Source of the DNA: Pontibacter kalidii
GTDB lineage: Bacteria; Bacteroidota; Bacteroidia; Cytophagales; Hymenobacteraceae
Direction: 5' to 3'
Assembly: GCF_026278245.1 (NCBI RefSeq)
Contig: NZ_CP111079.1
Coordinates: forward strand, 62,001-126,000
DNA length: 64,000 nucleotides
The translations under genes and the position numbers were made by a program. How positions within the stretch are numbered: position 1 is the stretch's first letter; each line of letters starts with the position of its first letter. A model generated the notes under the pieces. That model was not told the origin of the DNA and searched no databases. It was given only the letters and a program-made list of their open reading frames with translations. This document shows positions 42,284-51,973 of the stretch, one piece after another.

Positions 42284-43387
42284 CTACTGCCTTACCACTT
42301 TCATCCTTCTTCTCTGCACTGGTTTTGGCTCCTGCTGTGGCTGACGGTAGTACCAGATCGCGAAGCCGGAGATGGAAAGTATGCCCGGCATCAACCCGAA
42401 AAAGGCATAGAGCAGCTGCACGAACAGCCCGGCAAAGTCGCCGAAGTGGATGGGGTGCAGCGAGGTGAGGAAGCGGTCGAGCCAGGGCTGGTCGCGGACA
42501 AAGTATGGCGCACCCAGCTCGCCGGTGGTATAGTCTGCCTGTAGCTTACTGTAGAACCTGCCGTAGTAGGAGGGGTCGGAGTGCAGGCGGCCCAGCAGCT
42601 GTATCTTCCCCTCCTCGTTAACCGGGAAGCGGAGGTAGGTGATCTCGAAATCAGGATATGCGGCGCGCGCCTCTGCCAAAGCCGCATCTACGGAGGCGGT
42701 TATCTCCGGCACGGCTACTTCTTTCGGGCCTCCCTTCAGGGCAGCATTTACCACCGTAATAGCCAGTGACAGACCGGTGACGCACATCAGCAGGTTAAAC
42801 GCCAGCGCCCATACCCCCACCACGCGGTGCAGGCCGGAGAACATACTGCGGCGGCTGCTAAAGCTGATCTTCTGCCGGAAAGTGAGCACCTTTATAACAG
42901 ACCGGCGGTAAAGTATAAACCCGGTGATGGTGAGGAAAAGCAGCGCCACGCCCACCAGCAGCACCACAATCTTACCCGGCGTGCCCGAGAGCAGGTTGTA
43001 GTGGATGTTGAGCACCACGTAAGAGAAACGATTGTGCGCCTGGCCCACCGTATGAAGTCTCTCGCCGGTCTCAGAGTGTACAAAGAGCCACCTGCGCAGC
43101 TGCCCCTGCCGCAGCTCATACAGCAGCGCCTCGTTGGGCGAGGCCGGAAGCGACGGCACGCGTATGTCCCAGCCCGGGTTTTCCGCCCTCACCCAGCCGA
43201 TCGATTTATCCACCTGAAGCGACGAGGCGGGCCTTTCCAGCTGCGAGTGGCTGGCGAACATGGCCTCGTCGATGTCATCATCAAAAACAAGTATAACACC
43301 AGAAAGGCTGATAACCAGGATGAATATCCCGGCTATCAGTCCGCACCAATGGTGAATGGAAAATGTACGTTTTACGCGTCTCTTCAA
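42284..43387 (-). CDS. PepSY-associated membrane protein
   Basis: 367 residues of the PepSY_TM (iron-regulated membrane protein) family. Four helices: IHHWCGLIAGIFILVISLSGVIL, IVVLLVGVALLFLTITGFIL, VVGVWALAFNLLMCVTGLSLAI and LFVQLLYAFFGLMPGILSISGF, with periplasmic PepSY-like stretches between. Histidine-containing HHW and HRVVG suggest a haem- or metal-reductase role in siderophore handling. It follows the TonB receptor by 4 bases, so they act together. Confidence 0.92.
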   Translation of the reverse strand: MKRRVKRTFSIHHWCGLIAGIFILVISLSGVILVFDDDIDEAMFASHSQLERPASSLQVDKSIGWVRAENPGWDIRVPSLPASPNEALLYELRQGQLRRWLFVHSETGERLHTVGQAHNRFSYVVLNIHYNLLSGTPGKIVVLLVGVALLFLTITGFILYRRSVIKVLTFRQKISFSSRRSMFSGLHRVVGVWALAFNLLMCVTGLSLAITVVNAALKGGPKEVAVPEITASVDAALAEARAAYPDFEITYLRFPVNEEGKIQLLGRLHSDPSYYGRFYSKLQADYTTGELGAPYFVRDQPWLDRFLTSLHPIHFGDFAGLFVQLLYAFFGLMPGILSISGFAIWYYRQPQQEPKPVQRRRMKVVRQ

Positions 43388-43391
43388 AATA

Positions 43392-45734
43392 TTACCACTT
43401 ATAGGCAGCCCCCAACTGGAACCTGGCGCCGTTAGCTCTTGTAAAGTTGTCGTGGCGGCCGTACCAGTAGGCCTGCGGCAGGTAGTAGGCCTTGTCGAGC
43501 AGGTTCTCCACGCCCAGGTTCAGGCTCAGTTTCTCGGTGGCCTGGTAAGAGGCGGCCACGTTGAACACATTGAATGCCTCTACCGGTCCCTGACCGGAGG
43601 AATAGCCTCCTTTGGCGTTTGGCTCAAAGCGATCACGCTCGCCGGAGTAAACCCACTGCAGGTTCACGCTTAGGTTGTTTACCGGTGTCAGGTTGAGGTA
43701 TGAGGTAAATTTGAAGGGCGGGATGCGCAGACTGGTTAGGTATTTGTCTTCGGTGTCGTTATACTCGCCGTTGTTGTTGATGTCGGCCTTGCCCTCGCTG
43801 TAAGAGGCATTGGCCCCCAGCGTGATCTTTTGAGAGATGAACAGGTCTACCAAAGCCTCAAAGCCTTCCACACGCTCGGGCGCACGCTCTATTTCGTATA
43901 CACCGGCCTCGTTGGCAATCAGGTTGGCGCCCAGCTTGGAGGTGCTTATGTAGTAGGCGCCGCTGAAAGAGGCAATGCCGATCTGGCTGTGGAAACCGGC
44001 TTCGTAGTTGTTCACAATCACCGGCTCCAGGTCCATCTGCGAGATGAAGTCCTCCTTGGCGCTGCGTACATAACGGCCCACATCGATCATGGAGAACCCT
44101 TGTGAGTAGCTAATGAAGGGCTTGAAGTACTCTAGGGCAGAGTAGCGGAGGCCGGCATTAAAGGTACTGGCATTGAACTTCAGCTCGCCGCCCTGCACAT
44201 AATCGCCGCCGGCGCCGCTGGCCAGCACCAACTGCTGGAAATCATCCACGTTGATAGACACGTTATCGAAACGGTAACCGGCCTTAAAGTTCAGGTGCTG
44301 CAGGATGTTGAGCTGCAACTGAGCGTAAGGCGCCAGGTTCTTCAGGTCCATTTCCGGTACCCAAGTGCGGCCGTCCACCAGTGGCTGTGAAGTAACGTCG
44401 TTCAGATAATCGGCACCATACACCACGCTGCCTTCTACATCACTGCTGATGCTAAAAGGTGTGTTCAGGTTCAGGCGCACCCCGTGTTTTGCTGATTTAA
44501 TGGTAGACTGCCCGCCGCCCTCGAAGTAGGGCGTATAGCCGTAGACGGTATAAAAGTCTTGCAGGTAGGCGCTCAGCTCCATACTTGTGTTCAGGGAGAG
44601 ATTCTTGCCGATGTAACGCAGCTGGGCGTTATGGTTATACTTGGTGCCCTCCGGCTCGCCCTGTACTTCGCCCTTTACGCCGATAGAAGGCGTCACGCCA
44701 TATACGCCCTCCTGTAGCACGTAGTCAGAGTTCTGGCGGCTGCCGAAGTAGTTGTACATGGCTTCTACGCGGTGGTCGGAGCTGAAATTATAGCCCGCCT
44801 TGGCAAAGCCGTTGTACATCTTTGTCTCGCCCAGGCCATATACCGGGGAGATTACCTCACCCTCGCCGTCGCGCAGCACGCCGGTTTTCTCATAGGTGCC
44901 GCTGGCTACGTAGTCGAAGTTTTCAATCTTACCGGTAAACTGCTGGGAAATACGGCCGCCCAATGATTCATCCGGATGAAAGAGCATGCCGGTGCCGGTA
45001 AGTGAAGTATAGGCGCTAAACGGTTTGCTGGTGTTAGGTTGCTTGGTGATGTAGTTGATCAGGCCGCCGTCGGCCCCGTTGCCATACACGGCGGTGGCTC
45101 CCTTTACTATTTCCACACGCTCAATGGCGCTTGGGTCGATGGTGCGCACATCGCGGCTGCCGTTGCGCAAGGGCGTAGACTGCGGAATGCCGTCCACCAT
45201 AACCAAGGCATTGCGGCCGCGCAGGGTTTGGCCTACGTTGCTGGTGGTGTTGCTGTTAAGCGCCAAGCCGGGCACGGTGTTGGCGAGTATGTTAGACAGG
45301 TCAGTGCTGATCTGCGACTGCACCTGCAGCGTGCGCGAATCCAGCACGTACACTGAGGCGGGGGTCTCGTCCAGCGTTTCCACCGTGCGGCTCGCCGACA
45401 CCACTACTTCATCCAGAGAGCTGGTGCTGGGCTCTACCGTGAAGCTGAGGTTTAAGTTATCGCCGGCGTTAAGGGTTACCGGCTGGCGCACGGCCTTATA
45501 GCCCACGCCTCCCACGCGCAAAGTATAGGTGCCCGGTTTGATGTTGCTGATGGTGAACTCGCCGGCCGCATTGGTGTTTGTTCCGAGCACGGTGCCCTCC
45601 AGAGCTACCGTCAGCAGCTCCAGGGCCTGCCCTTTCGGTGAGGTTACCTTGCCGCTGATGCTGGCGTTTTGGCTTTGCGCCTGCCCAGCGGACAAAGCAA
45701 AAAGCCAGAGAATCAGGAGTAGATACTTTCGCAT
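43392..45734 (-). CDS. TonB-dependent siderophore-type receptor
   Basis: 780 residues from MRKYLLLILWLFALSAGQAQS (signal peptide); an upstream start at 45803 would precede the promoter. Domains: carboxypeptidase-regulatory-like (about 27-105; ISGKVTSPKGQALELLTVAL), plug (about 120-235; ISTDLSNILANTVPGLALN and IERVEIVKGATAVYGNGADGG) and a 22-strand barrel ending GARFQLGAAYKW. Its plug and PepSY partner resemble ferric-siderophore receptors. Operators resembling iron boxes flank the promoter. Confidence 0.93.
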   Translation of the reverse strand: MRKYLLLILWLFALSAGQAQSQNASISGKVTSPKGQALELLTVALEGTVLGTNTNAAGEFTISNIKPGTYTLRVGGVGYKAVRQPVTLNAGDNLNLSFTVEPSTSSLDEVVVSASRTVETLDETPASVYVLDSRTLQVQSQISTDLSNILANTVPGLALNSNTTSNVGQTLRGRNALVMVDGIPQSTPLRNGSRDVRTIDPSAIERVEIVKGATAVYGNGADGGLINYITKQPNTSKPFSAYTSLTGTGMLFHPDESLGGRISQQFTGKIENFDYVASGTYEKTGVLRDGEGEVISPVYGLGETKMYNGFAKAGYNFSSDHRVEAMYNYFGSRQNSDYVLQEGVYGVTPSIGVKGEVQGEPEGTKYNHNAQLRYIGKNLSLNTSMELSAYLQDFYTVYGYTPYFEGGGQSTIKSAKHGVRLNLNTPFSISSDVEGSVVYGADYLNDVTSQPLVDGRTWVPEMDLKNLAPYAQLQLNILQHLNFKAGYRFDNVSINVDDFQQLVLASGAGGDYVQGGELKFNASTFNAGLRYSALEYFKPFISYSQGFSMIDVGRYVRSAKEDFISQMDLEPVIVNNYEAGFHSQIGIASFSGAYYISTSKLGANLIANEAGVYEIERAPERVEGFEALVDLFISQKITLGANASYSEGKADINNNGEYNDTEDKYLTSLRIPPFKFTSYLNLTPVNNLSVNLQWVYSGERDRFEPNAKGGYSSGQGPVEAFNVFNVAASYQATEKLSLNLGVENLLDKAYYLPQAYWYGRHDNFTRANGARFQLGAAYKW

Positions 45735-45747
45735 GTATAAGTAAATT

Positions 45748-45830
45748 TTATTTAGACTGATTATAGATAAGGCAAAAGTATATGCTAGGACTTTAACAGG
45801 CAAGACTTATTTAAATTAAATCTAAATAAG
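45748..45830 (-). promoter_or_regulatory. promoter with two iron-box-like palindromes
   Basis: The minus-strand -7 box TACTTTTG is at 45773-45780. Upstream, CTTATTTA (45806-45813) and TAAATAAG (45823-45830) form a perfect inverted repeat with 9-base spacing; downstream, TTATTTAGACT...TATAGATAAG (45748-45771) is a weaker version. Both look like Fur/DtxR-type sites, consistent with iron control of the receptor operon. Confidence 0.5.
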
Positions 45831-45868
45831 CGTGCCAACACCGGAGCCTAGGGCAGCCTGACAAACGA

Positions 45869-45902
45869 AAAGTGCCTGCCACAGGACTGTAGCAGGCACT
45901 TT
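45869..45902 (-). terminator. intrinsic terminator of OmpA gene
   Basis: AAAGTGCCTGC (45869-45879) with GCAGGCACTTT (45892-45902); T-rich on the minus strand. A closely similar hairpin is at 48654-48688. Confidence 0.75.
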
Positions 45903-45955
45903 CATTAGTATAGATTAAAGGGATGACAGCTCCTGGCCAGGACCTGCCGGTGTGG

Positions 45956-47164
45956 TTACAACTTCACGAACTCCACCCGCCGGTTATTTGATTTGGCCTC
46001 TGGGGTGCTGTTCTTGTCGAGCGGCCTCGACTCGCCGAGGCCTTTGGCAGCCAGCCTGTCTTCGGCTATGCCTTGCTCTACCAGGTATGATTTCACGGCC
46101 TCGGCCCGCTGCTGGCTCAGTTTCAGGTTGGTGTTCTCATCGCCGTCGCTGTCGGTGTGGCCCTCAACCGTAAACTTAAGCGATGGCTCGTCCTGCATCA
46201 GTTTGGCTATACTTGCCAGCGTGCCCACCGACTCCGGCCGGATAGTGGCCTGGTTCACGTCGAACTTAATGCCGTAGGTCACGATTTTGCCGTCGGTCAT
46301 TACCTGGTCGTAGAGCTTTTTGCCTCCCTGAGCAATCATCACGTTTTTCACCATGGTGTTGGCGTCCACCCGCTTGTCCACCTCAATGCGCAGACCGGTG
46401 GGCTTGCCGTTCACGTTGGGTATGTTGATCAGGCGGTGCTCGTCAAGGTATACTTTCATGCTGCGCTTGTTAAACGAGATGGCCACGTGCCGCCACTGGT
46501 TCTTCACTTCCTTAGCCGCCAGTTCCTCCGACTCTGAGCCAAAGGTTTTAAGCTTTACTTGAGTTGCCCTTACATCAATAGGGTCCCAAAAATCACCATT
46601 GACCTCGGTGTTATAGCTTTTCATGTCATCCACCAGAAATATGTAATAGGCCACGTTGGGGTTATCGCTGTCGAAGAACACATCCATTTCTATGGTAAAG
46701 GTTTCCGGCAGCCACTGCTCCCCTTTCATCAGCGGGTGAATGCTGGTGCCTGACTGTACCAGGCTGATAACCTTTTCATCGCCCAGCACGGCTACTTCGG
46801 CATTGCCCTTGTTCAGGTCCCAGCGCGACGGAAACTCGCCCACTTCCTCGCCGGCCAAGTTATCGGAGAACATCACCTTATCGCCCGGCACGAAATCATA
46901 CTTGGTCCAGGCCTTCATTCTGGTTTCCGGTGTTTTGGCAGCAGCACTACTGCCTCCGTCATCGGCTGCTACATCACCAGTGGCAGCTGTCTTCTTCTTT
47001 TTGCCGTCCAGCGACTCATCAATCGTCTTGTCGATCTTCTGATCCACTTTCTGGTTCAGCTTATTTTTGACCTTGTTGCCGATATCGAACTGGGCGTGAG
47101 AAGAGACGGAAAAAATGGCTACCAGGGCTGCCGTGCATCCGAGTGTTACTAATGTTTTTTTCAT
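45956..47164 (-). CDS. OmpA family protein with concanavalin-like middle
   Basis: 402 residues from MKKTLVTLGCTAALVAIFSVSSHAQ (signal peptide). A Lys/Asp-rich helical stretch (KVKNKLNQKVDQKIDKTIDE) follows, then a beta-rich region (about 110-285: FTIEMDVFFDSDNPNVAYYIF; WRHVAISFNKRSMKVYLDEHRL) that looks like a LamG/concanavalin sandwich, and a C-terminal OmpA domain (FTVEGHTDSDGDENTNLKLSQQRA) for peptidoglycan binding. Found in Bacteroidota envelopes; ligand unknown. An upstream in-frame start (47386) adds 74 residues of no protein character. Confidence 0.88.
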   Translation of the reverse strand: MKKTLVTLGCTAALVAIFSVSSHAQFDIGNKVKNKLNQKVDQKIDKTIDESLDGKKKKTAATGDVAADDGGSSAAAKTPETRMKAWTKYDFVPGDKVMFSDNLAGEEVGEFPSRWDLNKGNAEVAVLGDEKVISLVQSGTSIHPLMKGEQWLPETFTIEMDVFFDSDNPNVAYYIFLVDDMKSYNTEVNGDFWDPIDVRATQVKLKTFGSESEELAAKEVKNQWRHVAISFNKRSMKVYLDEHRLINIPNVNGKPTGLRIEVDKRVDANTMVKNVMIAQGGKKLYDQVMTDGKIVTYGIKFDVNQATIRPESVGTLASIAKLMQDEPSLKFTVEGHTDSDGDENTNLKLSQQRAEAVKSYLVEQGIAEDRLAAKGLGESRPLDKNSTPEAKSNNRRVEFVKL

Positions 47165-47567
47165 AGCTAAGAGGTAGAGTTGAAGGAGCAAATAAATACT
47201 ATTTATGGTTATAATTATAATGTAAATAGAAATATTTATCTTAATGACCTTGTGTTTGTGTGAATAGACAGATACACAGGGTGAAGGAGATTCCAAAGCT
47301 TTGTGCTGCTTTTTCCTCAGCAGAGGTAAGCCTATCTGCTGCTCAGCGCCACTTTGAACCTGCGCTTTCAATCGGCTGCCGTCCATCTCTTACTGATAGT
47401 GGGTGCCAAGATGTGTAGTAATGATCATGTAGGATGAGTTGTACAACCACTGACGGTGCCGCGGCGATCTTTATCTAGCTCTAAGCAGCTGTAAACCAAT
47501 TAACTATAACTAGAAACTGCTGTGGCCGTTAAATAAATGTCTTGGAATAACATAAAAGTATAAAGCT
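47165..47567. other. intergenic gap, no gene seen
   Basis: 403 bases between divergent genes. AT-rich near 47200-47250, otherwise featureless; no clear -7 box matching the full TAnnTTTG consensus on either strand. Confidence 0.5.
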
Positions 47568-48614
47568 ATGAACGATGAATTACATAATGAAAGAGGATAC
47601 AGGCCTGCCTCATATGCAGGAACAAGACCTGCAAGAGGATATAGTACTATGAAAAGGATTTCCTGGGGAGCCGTATTTGCGGGACTGGCAGTGGCGTTGG
47701 TAGTACACCTGACGCTTAGCCTGCTGGGTTTGAGTATAGGTATGGGGTCAATCGATCCTGTAGAGGAGCAAAACCCTATGTCAGGTCTTGGTACAGGCAC
47801 CCTGATATGGTGGGTTGTAAGTATGTTGCTTGCTCTTTTTGCCGGCGGCTGGGTGGCGGGTCGCTTGGCAGGCATGCCTACCGCGTTTGATAGTATTCTG
47901 CATGGTATCCTGACCTGGAGCCTCTTCACACTGGTATCCTTCTATTTACTAACCACTGCTGTTGGTAGTGTTATCAGTGGCGTTGGGAGTGTGGTAGGCA
48001 AAACGCTTTCACTTGCCGGCCAGGGTGTGGCGGCAGTAGCACCCAGAGCAGCAGATGCGATAGGAACTGAACTGGAGCAGCGAGGCATCGATTTCCAAAC
48101 AGCTAAGCAGGAAGCCCGACAGATATTACAACAAACAGGAAAGCCTGAACTGCAGCCTGAGAATATTGAACAAGAGGCAAAACAGGCAGGTAGCACCGTA
48201 CAAAGCCAGGTAGGCGAGGCCGCTGCAGACCCTCAGTCTGCTGGCTCTACTTTTGATGAAGTGATGGACAGGCTGTATGGCCAGGGGGCAGAGATAGCAA
48301 GTGCTGCAGACCGTGAGGCGGCCGTAAATGTTATCATGGAGCGCACCGGCAAAAGCAGGGCGGAGGCAAATGAGATTGTGGACAGCTGGGCCAAAACGTA
48401 TGAGCAGGTAAAGTCACAGTACAAGGAGACAAGGGCACAGGTAGGGCAACGTGCCCAGCAAATAGGTGGTGATGTCGCCTCTGCCATCTCGAAGGCGGCT
48501 ATCTATGCCTTCTTTGGGTTGCTGCTGGGAGCCATAGTAGCAGCCATAGGAGGCAAGGTAGGAGAACCAAAAGACCTGGTTGCAACCGGCGATGATGGGG
48601 TCCGACCTGTTTGA
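47568..48614 (+). CDS. membrane protein with long helical linker, unknown function
   Basis: 348 residues. Three to four helices at the start (WGAVFAGLAVALVVHLTLSLLG; LIWWVVSMLLALFAGGWVAGRLA; LFTLVSFYLLTTAVGSVI), a 200-residue Gln/Glu/Ala-rich helical middle, and a final helix ISKAAIYAFFGLLLGAIVAA. The opening resembles TIGR04086/YrzE-like membrane proteins; the linker includes MERTGKSRAEANEIVDSWAKTY, an amphipathic element. It could be a stress protein of the envelope. Monocistronic. Confidence 0.75.
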   Translation: MNDELHNERGYRPASYAGTRPARGYSTMKRISWGAVFAGLAVALVVHLTLSLLGLSIGMGSIDPVEEQNPMSGLGTGTLIWWVVSMLLALFAGGWVAGRLAGMPTAFDSILHGILTWSLFTLVSFYLLTTAVGSVISGVGSVVGKTLSLAGQGVAAVAPRAADAIGTELEQRGIDFQTAKQEARQILQQTGKPELQPENIEQEAKQAGSTVQSQVGEAAADPQSAGSTFDEVMDRLYGQGAEIASAADREAAVNVIMERTGKSRAEANEIVDSWAKTYEQVKSQYKETRAQVGQRAQQIGGDVASAISKAAIYAFFGLLLGAIVAAIGGKVGEPKDLVATGDDGVRPV

Positions 48615-48653
48615 TTCGTGTCGTAGGCAGCTGCTACAGCTGCACTTAAAAGT

Positions 48654-48688
48654 AAAACGCCTGCCACATTGCTGTAGCAGGCGTTTTT
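48654..48688. terminator. bidirectional terminator
   Basis: AAAACGCCTGC (48654-48664) with GCAGGCGTTTT (48677-48687), T run on both strands; between convergent genes. Confidence 0.85.
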
Positions 48689-48707
48689 GTAAGTATAAGT
48701 CGTAGAC

Positions 48708-50516
48708 TTAAGCGTTGTCAGCTCTTGACATACGGTTACGCTCGTTCTCGTCCAAATAGATCTTGCGCATGCGCAGGCTCTTTGGCGTCACCTCCAGGTA
48801 CTCATCCTTCTGGATGTATTCCATGGCCTCTTCCAGCGAGAAATTCTTGGCTGGAGCGATCTTCGCGTTGTCATCAGAACCGGAAGCACGCATGTTCGTC
48901 AGCTTCTTGCCCTTCTGGATGTTAACCGTGATATCGTTCTGGCGGTTGTGCTCCCCGATAACCTGGCCCATGTATACATCTACACCCGGATCAACGAAGA
49001 ATACGCCTCTGTCCTGCAGCTTATCGATAGAGTAAGCAGTGCCAGGGCCGGTCTCCATAGAGATGATAGAGCCGTTGTTACGACCCGGGATAGGGCCTTT
49101 GTACGGCTCATAGCTCTGGAAACGGTGGTTCATGATGGCCTCACCGGCAGTAGCTGTCAGCACGTTGTTACGGAGGCCGATCAGACCGCGTGCCGGGATG
49201 TTAAACTCCAGGTGCTGTAGGTCGCCCTTTGGCTCCATGATGGTAAGCTCACCTTTGCGCATCGATACCAGCTCGATAACCTTGCCAGAGGTTTCCTCCG
49301 GAACGTCTACTACCAGGTGCTCGATTGGTTCGTGGCGTACGCCGTCTATTTCTTTAAAGATTACCTGCGGCTGACCAACCTGAAGCTCATAGCCTTCGCG
49401 GCGCATGGTTTCGATCAGAACAGACAAGTGCAGGATACCACGACCGAATACCAGGAAAGAGTCCTCACGGTCGGTTTCCTGAACGCGCAGGGCCAGGTTC
49501 TTCTCTGTTTCCTTCATCAGACGGTCGCGCAGGTGACGTGATGTTACGAACTTGCCCTCTTTACCGAAGAAAGGAGAGTTGTTGATCGTGAACAACATGT
49601 TCATGGTTGGCTCGTCGATGGAAATACGGGTAAGTGGCTCGGGGTTCTCCGCATCAGCGATCGTATCGCCAATGTCGAATCCTTCTATACCTGTCACGGC
49701 GCAGATCTCGCCGGCAGTTACTTCCTGAACAGCTTTCTTGCCCAGACCTTCGAATACCTGCAGTTCTTTGATGCGGCCTTTCTTGATGGAACCGTCTGCT
49801 TTGCAAAGCGAGATCGGCATACCTTCCTTCAGTGTTCCACGGTGCACGCGGCCAATGGCGATACGGCCCACGAATGAAGAGTAGTCCAGGGACGTGATCT
49901 GCATTTGCGGCGAACCTTCGCGGTAAGGCGCGGCAGGAATCACATCGATGATAGCATCCAGAAGCGGCGTGATGTCAGTTGTGGGCTGAGTCCAGTCGGT
50001 GCTCATCCAGCCTTGCTTCGAAGAGCCATACAGCGTGGTGAAATCCAGCTGGTCTTCCGAGGCATCCAGGTTAAACATCAGGTCGAACACCTGCTCATGC
50101 ACCTCGTCGGGGCGGCAGTTTTCCTTGTCTACTTTATTTACCACTACAATCGGCTTCAGGCCAAGCTGTATCGCTTTACCAAGCACGAAGCGGGTCTGTG
50201 GCATGGCGCCTTCAAAGGCATCCACCAGAAGTAACACCCCGTCGGCCATTTTAAGCACGCGCTCTACCTCACCACCGAAGTCGGCGTGACCAGGCGTGTC
50301 AATCACATTGATCTTAACGCCCTTATAGCGAACCGACACGTTCTTAGAAACGATCGTGATACCACGCTCGCGCTCCAGGTCGTTGTTGTCCAGAATAAGG
50401 TCGTCAAACTGCTGGTGCTCTGCGAATAGCTTGGAAGCATGGATGATCTTGTCCACGAGCGTCGTCTTGCCGTGGTCTACGTGTGCGATGATCGCAATAT
50501 TTCGAATATTTTGCAT
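48708..50516 (-). CDS. typA: translational GTPase TypA/BipA
   Basis: 602 residues. G1 IAHVDHGKTTLVD, G3 DTPGHADFGGEV and G4 NKVDKENCRP; EF-G-like domains follow, and the C-terminal unique domain is present (NIQKGKKLTNMRASGSDD). It binds the ribosome, supporting 50S assembly and cold or stress adaptation. Confidence 0.98.
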   Translation of the reverse strand: MQNIRNIAIIAHVDHGKTTLVDKIIHASKLFAEHQQFDDLILDNNDLERERGITIVSKNVSVRYKGVKINVIDTPGHADFGGEVERVLKMADGVLLLVDAFEGAMPQTRFVLGKAIQLGLKPIVVVNKVDKENCRPDEVHEQVFDLMFNLDASEDQLDFTTLYGSSKQGWMSTDWTQPTTDITPLLDAIIDVIPAAPYREGSPQMQITSLDYSSFVGRIAIGRVHRGTLKEGMPISLCKADGSIKKGRIKELQVFEGLGKKAVQEVTAGEICAVTGIEGFDIGDTIADAENPEPLTRISIDEPTMNMLFTINNSPFFGKEGKFVTSRHLRDRLMKETEKNLALRVQETDREDSFLVFGRGILHLSVLIETMRREGYELQVGQPQVIFKEIDGVRHEPIEHLVVDVPEETSGKVIELVSMRKGELTIMEPKGDLQHLEFNIPARGLIGLRNNVLTATAGEAIMNHRFQSYEPYKGPIPGRNNGSIISMETGPGTAYSIDKLQDRGVFFVDPGVDVYMGQVIGEHNRQNDITVNIQKGKKLTNMRASGSDDNAKIAPAKNFSLEEAMEYIQKDEYLEVTPKSLRMRKIYLDENERNRMSRADNA

Positions 50517-50536
50517 TGAATAGATTTTTCGAGCCG

Positions 50537-50544
50537 CAAAAATA
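50537..50544 (-). promoter_or_regulatory. -7 box of typA promoter
   Basis: CAAAAATA on the plus strand reads TATTTTTG on the minus strand, 20 bases before the start. Confidence 0.5.
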
Positions 50545-50737
50545 CTGAAAAGGCTTCAGACTTTCACTAGGTACCTCGAAATAAACAGGTTATAGTTGTA
50601 TTAAATTTATTCTGTAGTGGCCGTAGCTGATACAGGGTATAGGGCAAACATTATCTTGTTAGAGTTTGTTTCCTAAGGGGTTAGGAAATTTTAACGTATA
50701 CATAAAAGGGGCAAGCTTTTTGCCTGCCTAAACAAGT

Positions 50738-51292
50738 ATGAAAATGATCCAAATATTTTTGTTGATAGCCCTGCTACACCTCACAGCCTGCAACCAGCCA
50801 GAAACCAGTGCCGCATTTATGTCTGCCACGGCCTTAGCTGGCGATGAGCCGCTGGATCAGGAGCTGGAGGCCGAACTGAGCGAGGCAGCCCTGCAGGACA
50901 CGGTCGTGAAAACGGAGGTGGAGTGGCGCAGGCAGCTCACGCCAGAGCAGTACTATGTGCTGCGGCAGGAGGGAACCGAGCCACCCTTTAAGAATAAGTA
51001 TAACAGCAATAAGAAGAAGGGCACCTACTACTGCGGCGCCTGCGGTAACCCCCTGTTCAGTTCCGCTACCAAATTCGAGTCCGGCACCGGCTGGCCCAGC
51101 TTTTACGCGCCTATTGCCCGAAAGCAGATAAAAGCGGTGGAGGATAGGTCGTTTCCGGGGGAGGTGCGCACAGAGGTGGAGTGCGCCCGCTGCGGCTCCC
51201 ACATCGGCCACGTGTTTGAGGATGGCCCCAAACCGACCGGCCTGCGCTACTGTCTTAACTCGGCGGCCCTCGATTTCAGGGAGAAGAAGTAA
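50738..51292 (+). CDS. msrB: exported methionine-R-sulfoxide reductase MsrB
   Basis: 184 residues. Lipoprotein signal [10 protein letters not shown], an acidic linker, then a complete MsrB domain: zinc ligands in [11 protein letters not shown] and [14 protein letters not shown], substrate site [11 protein letters not shown] and catalytic RYCLNSAAL. It repairs oxidised methionine in envelope proteins. Confidence 0.95.
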   Translation: MKMIQIFLLIALLHLTACNQPETSAAFMSATALAGDEPLDQELEAELSEAALQDTVVKTEVEWRRQLTPEQYYVLRQEGTEPPFKNKYNSNKKKGTYYCGACGNPLFSSATKFESGTGWPSFYAPIARKQIKAVEDRSFPGEVRTEVECARCGSHIGHVFEDGPKPTGLRYCLNSAALDFREKK

Positions 51293-51483
51293 GGTTGGTT
51301 GCTAGTTGTTCGTTATTAGTTATTGGATTCTCAGCCATAGGCGTGAGGCAGGTGTTGTTATACTTCCTCTACCGGAGCGTGCCTCTCCTGTAAAGTACAA
51401 ACCAGCAGCCCATAACCAACACAACCATTAACTAACAACTACCCTCTGCCGTACTCTAACTCTGAACCAAACAGAACAGAACT
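51293..51483. repeat. low-complexity TAACTAACAACTA-type intergenic stretch
   Basis: Contains GTTGCTAGTTGTTCGTTATT and, 100 bases on, CCATTAACTAACAACTACCC, roughly complementary. Similar stretches lie at about 5780-5820 and 61420-61470. Typical filler of Bacteroidota intergenic DNA. Confidence 0.4.
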
Positions 51484-51753
51484 ATGGAAGAGCTACATTC
51501 AGAAGCTGAAAATATAGAGAACACCGCACAGTGCATCATCGAGGCCTTCAAAGCGTTTGAGGTGCGTGAAGGCAGCGTGCTTCACTACCAGCAGCTGTAC
51601 CCCTACCTGCAGGAACGATACCCGCACTACAAGGATGTGCAGAAGGAGGCGGAGCATCACCTGGCAAAGGAAGGCTACATTAACCCCGCCCCGGACGGTC
51701 TGATGCTGACGCAGGTAGGGCATGAGTACGTGTGGGGTGGCGAAGGCCGCTGA
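51484..51753 (+). CDS. small helical protein, unknown function
   Basis: 89 residues. VLHYQQLYPYLQERYPHYKDVQKEAEHHLAKEGYINPAPDGLMLTQ resembles a winged helix-like unit (helices then hairpin). No family recognised. Closed by a strong terminator. Confidence 0.68.
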   Translation: MEELHSEAENIENTAQCIIEAFKAFEVREGSVLHYQQLYPYLQERYPHYKDVQKEAEHHLAKEGYINPAPDGLMLTQVGHEYVWGGEGR

Positions 51754-51773
51754 TGCTCAGGCATAGCAAGTTT

Positions 51774-51816
51774 AAAGCCGCTGACACAGGTTGATTAACC
51801 TGTGTCAGCGGCTTTT
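51774..51816 (+). terminator. intrinsic terminator
   Basis: A 19-bp perfect stem (51774-51792 with 51797-51815) with a 4-base loop, then T. Confidence 0.9.
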
Positions 51817-51973
51817 CTTATTTTAAAATGTAAGCAGTTAAGCTAATCCCGGCAGAAGTAGAAGGCAGTGCTGGTCAGTGAAATGTGTAAAATCAGTGCT
51901 AAGCTGTGGTCTGTGCGTATACCTTAATACAGGCTTGTGTAAACAGCTAAGTTTAAAACAGCGATACCAGACC

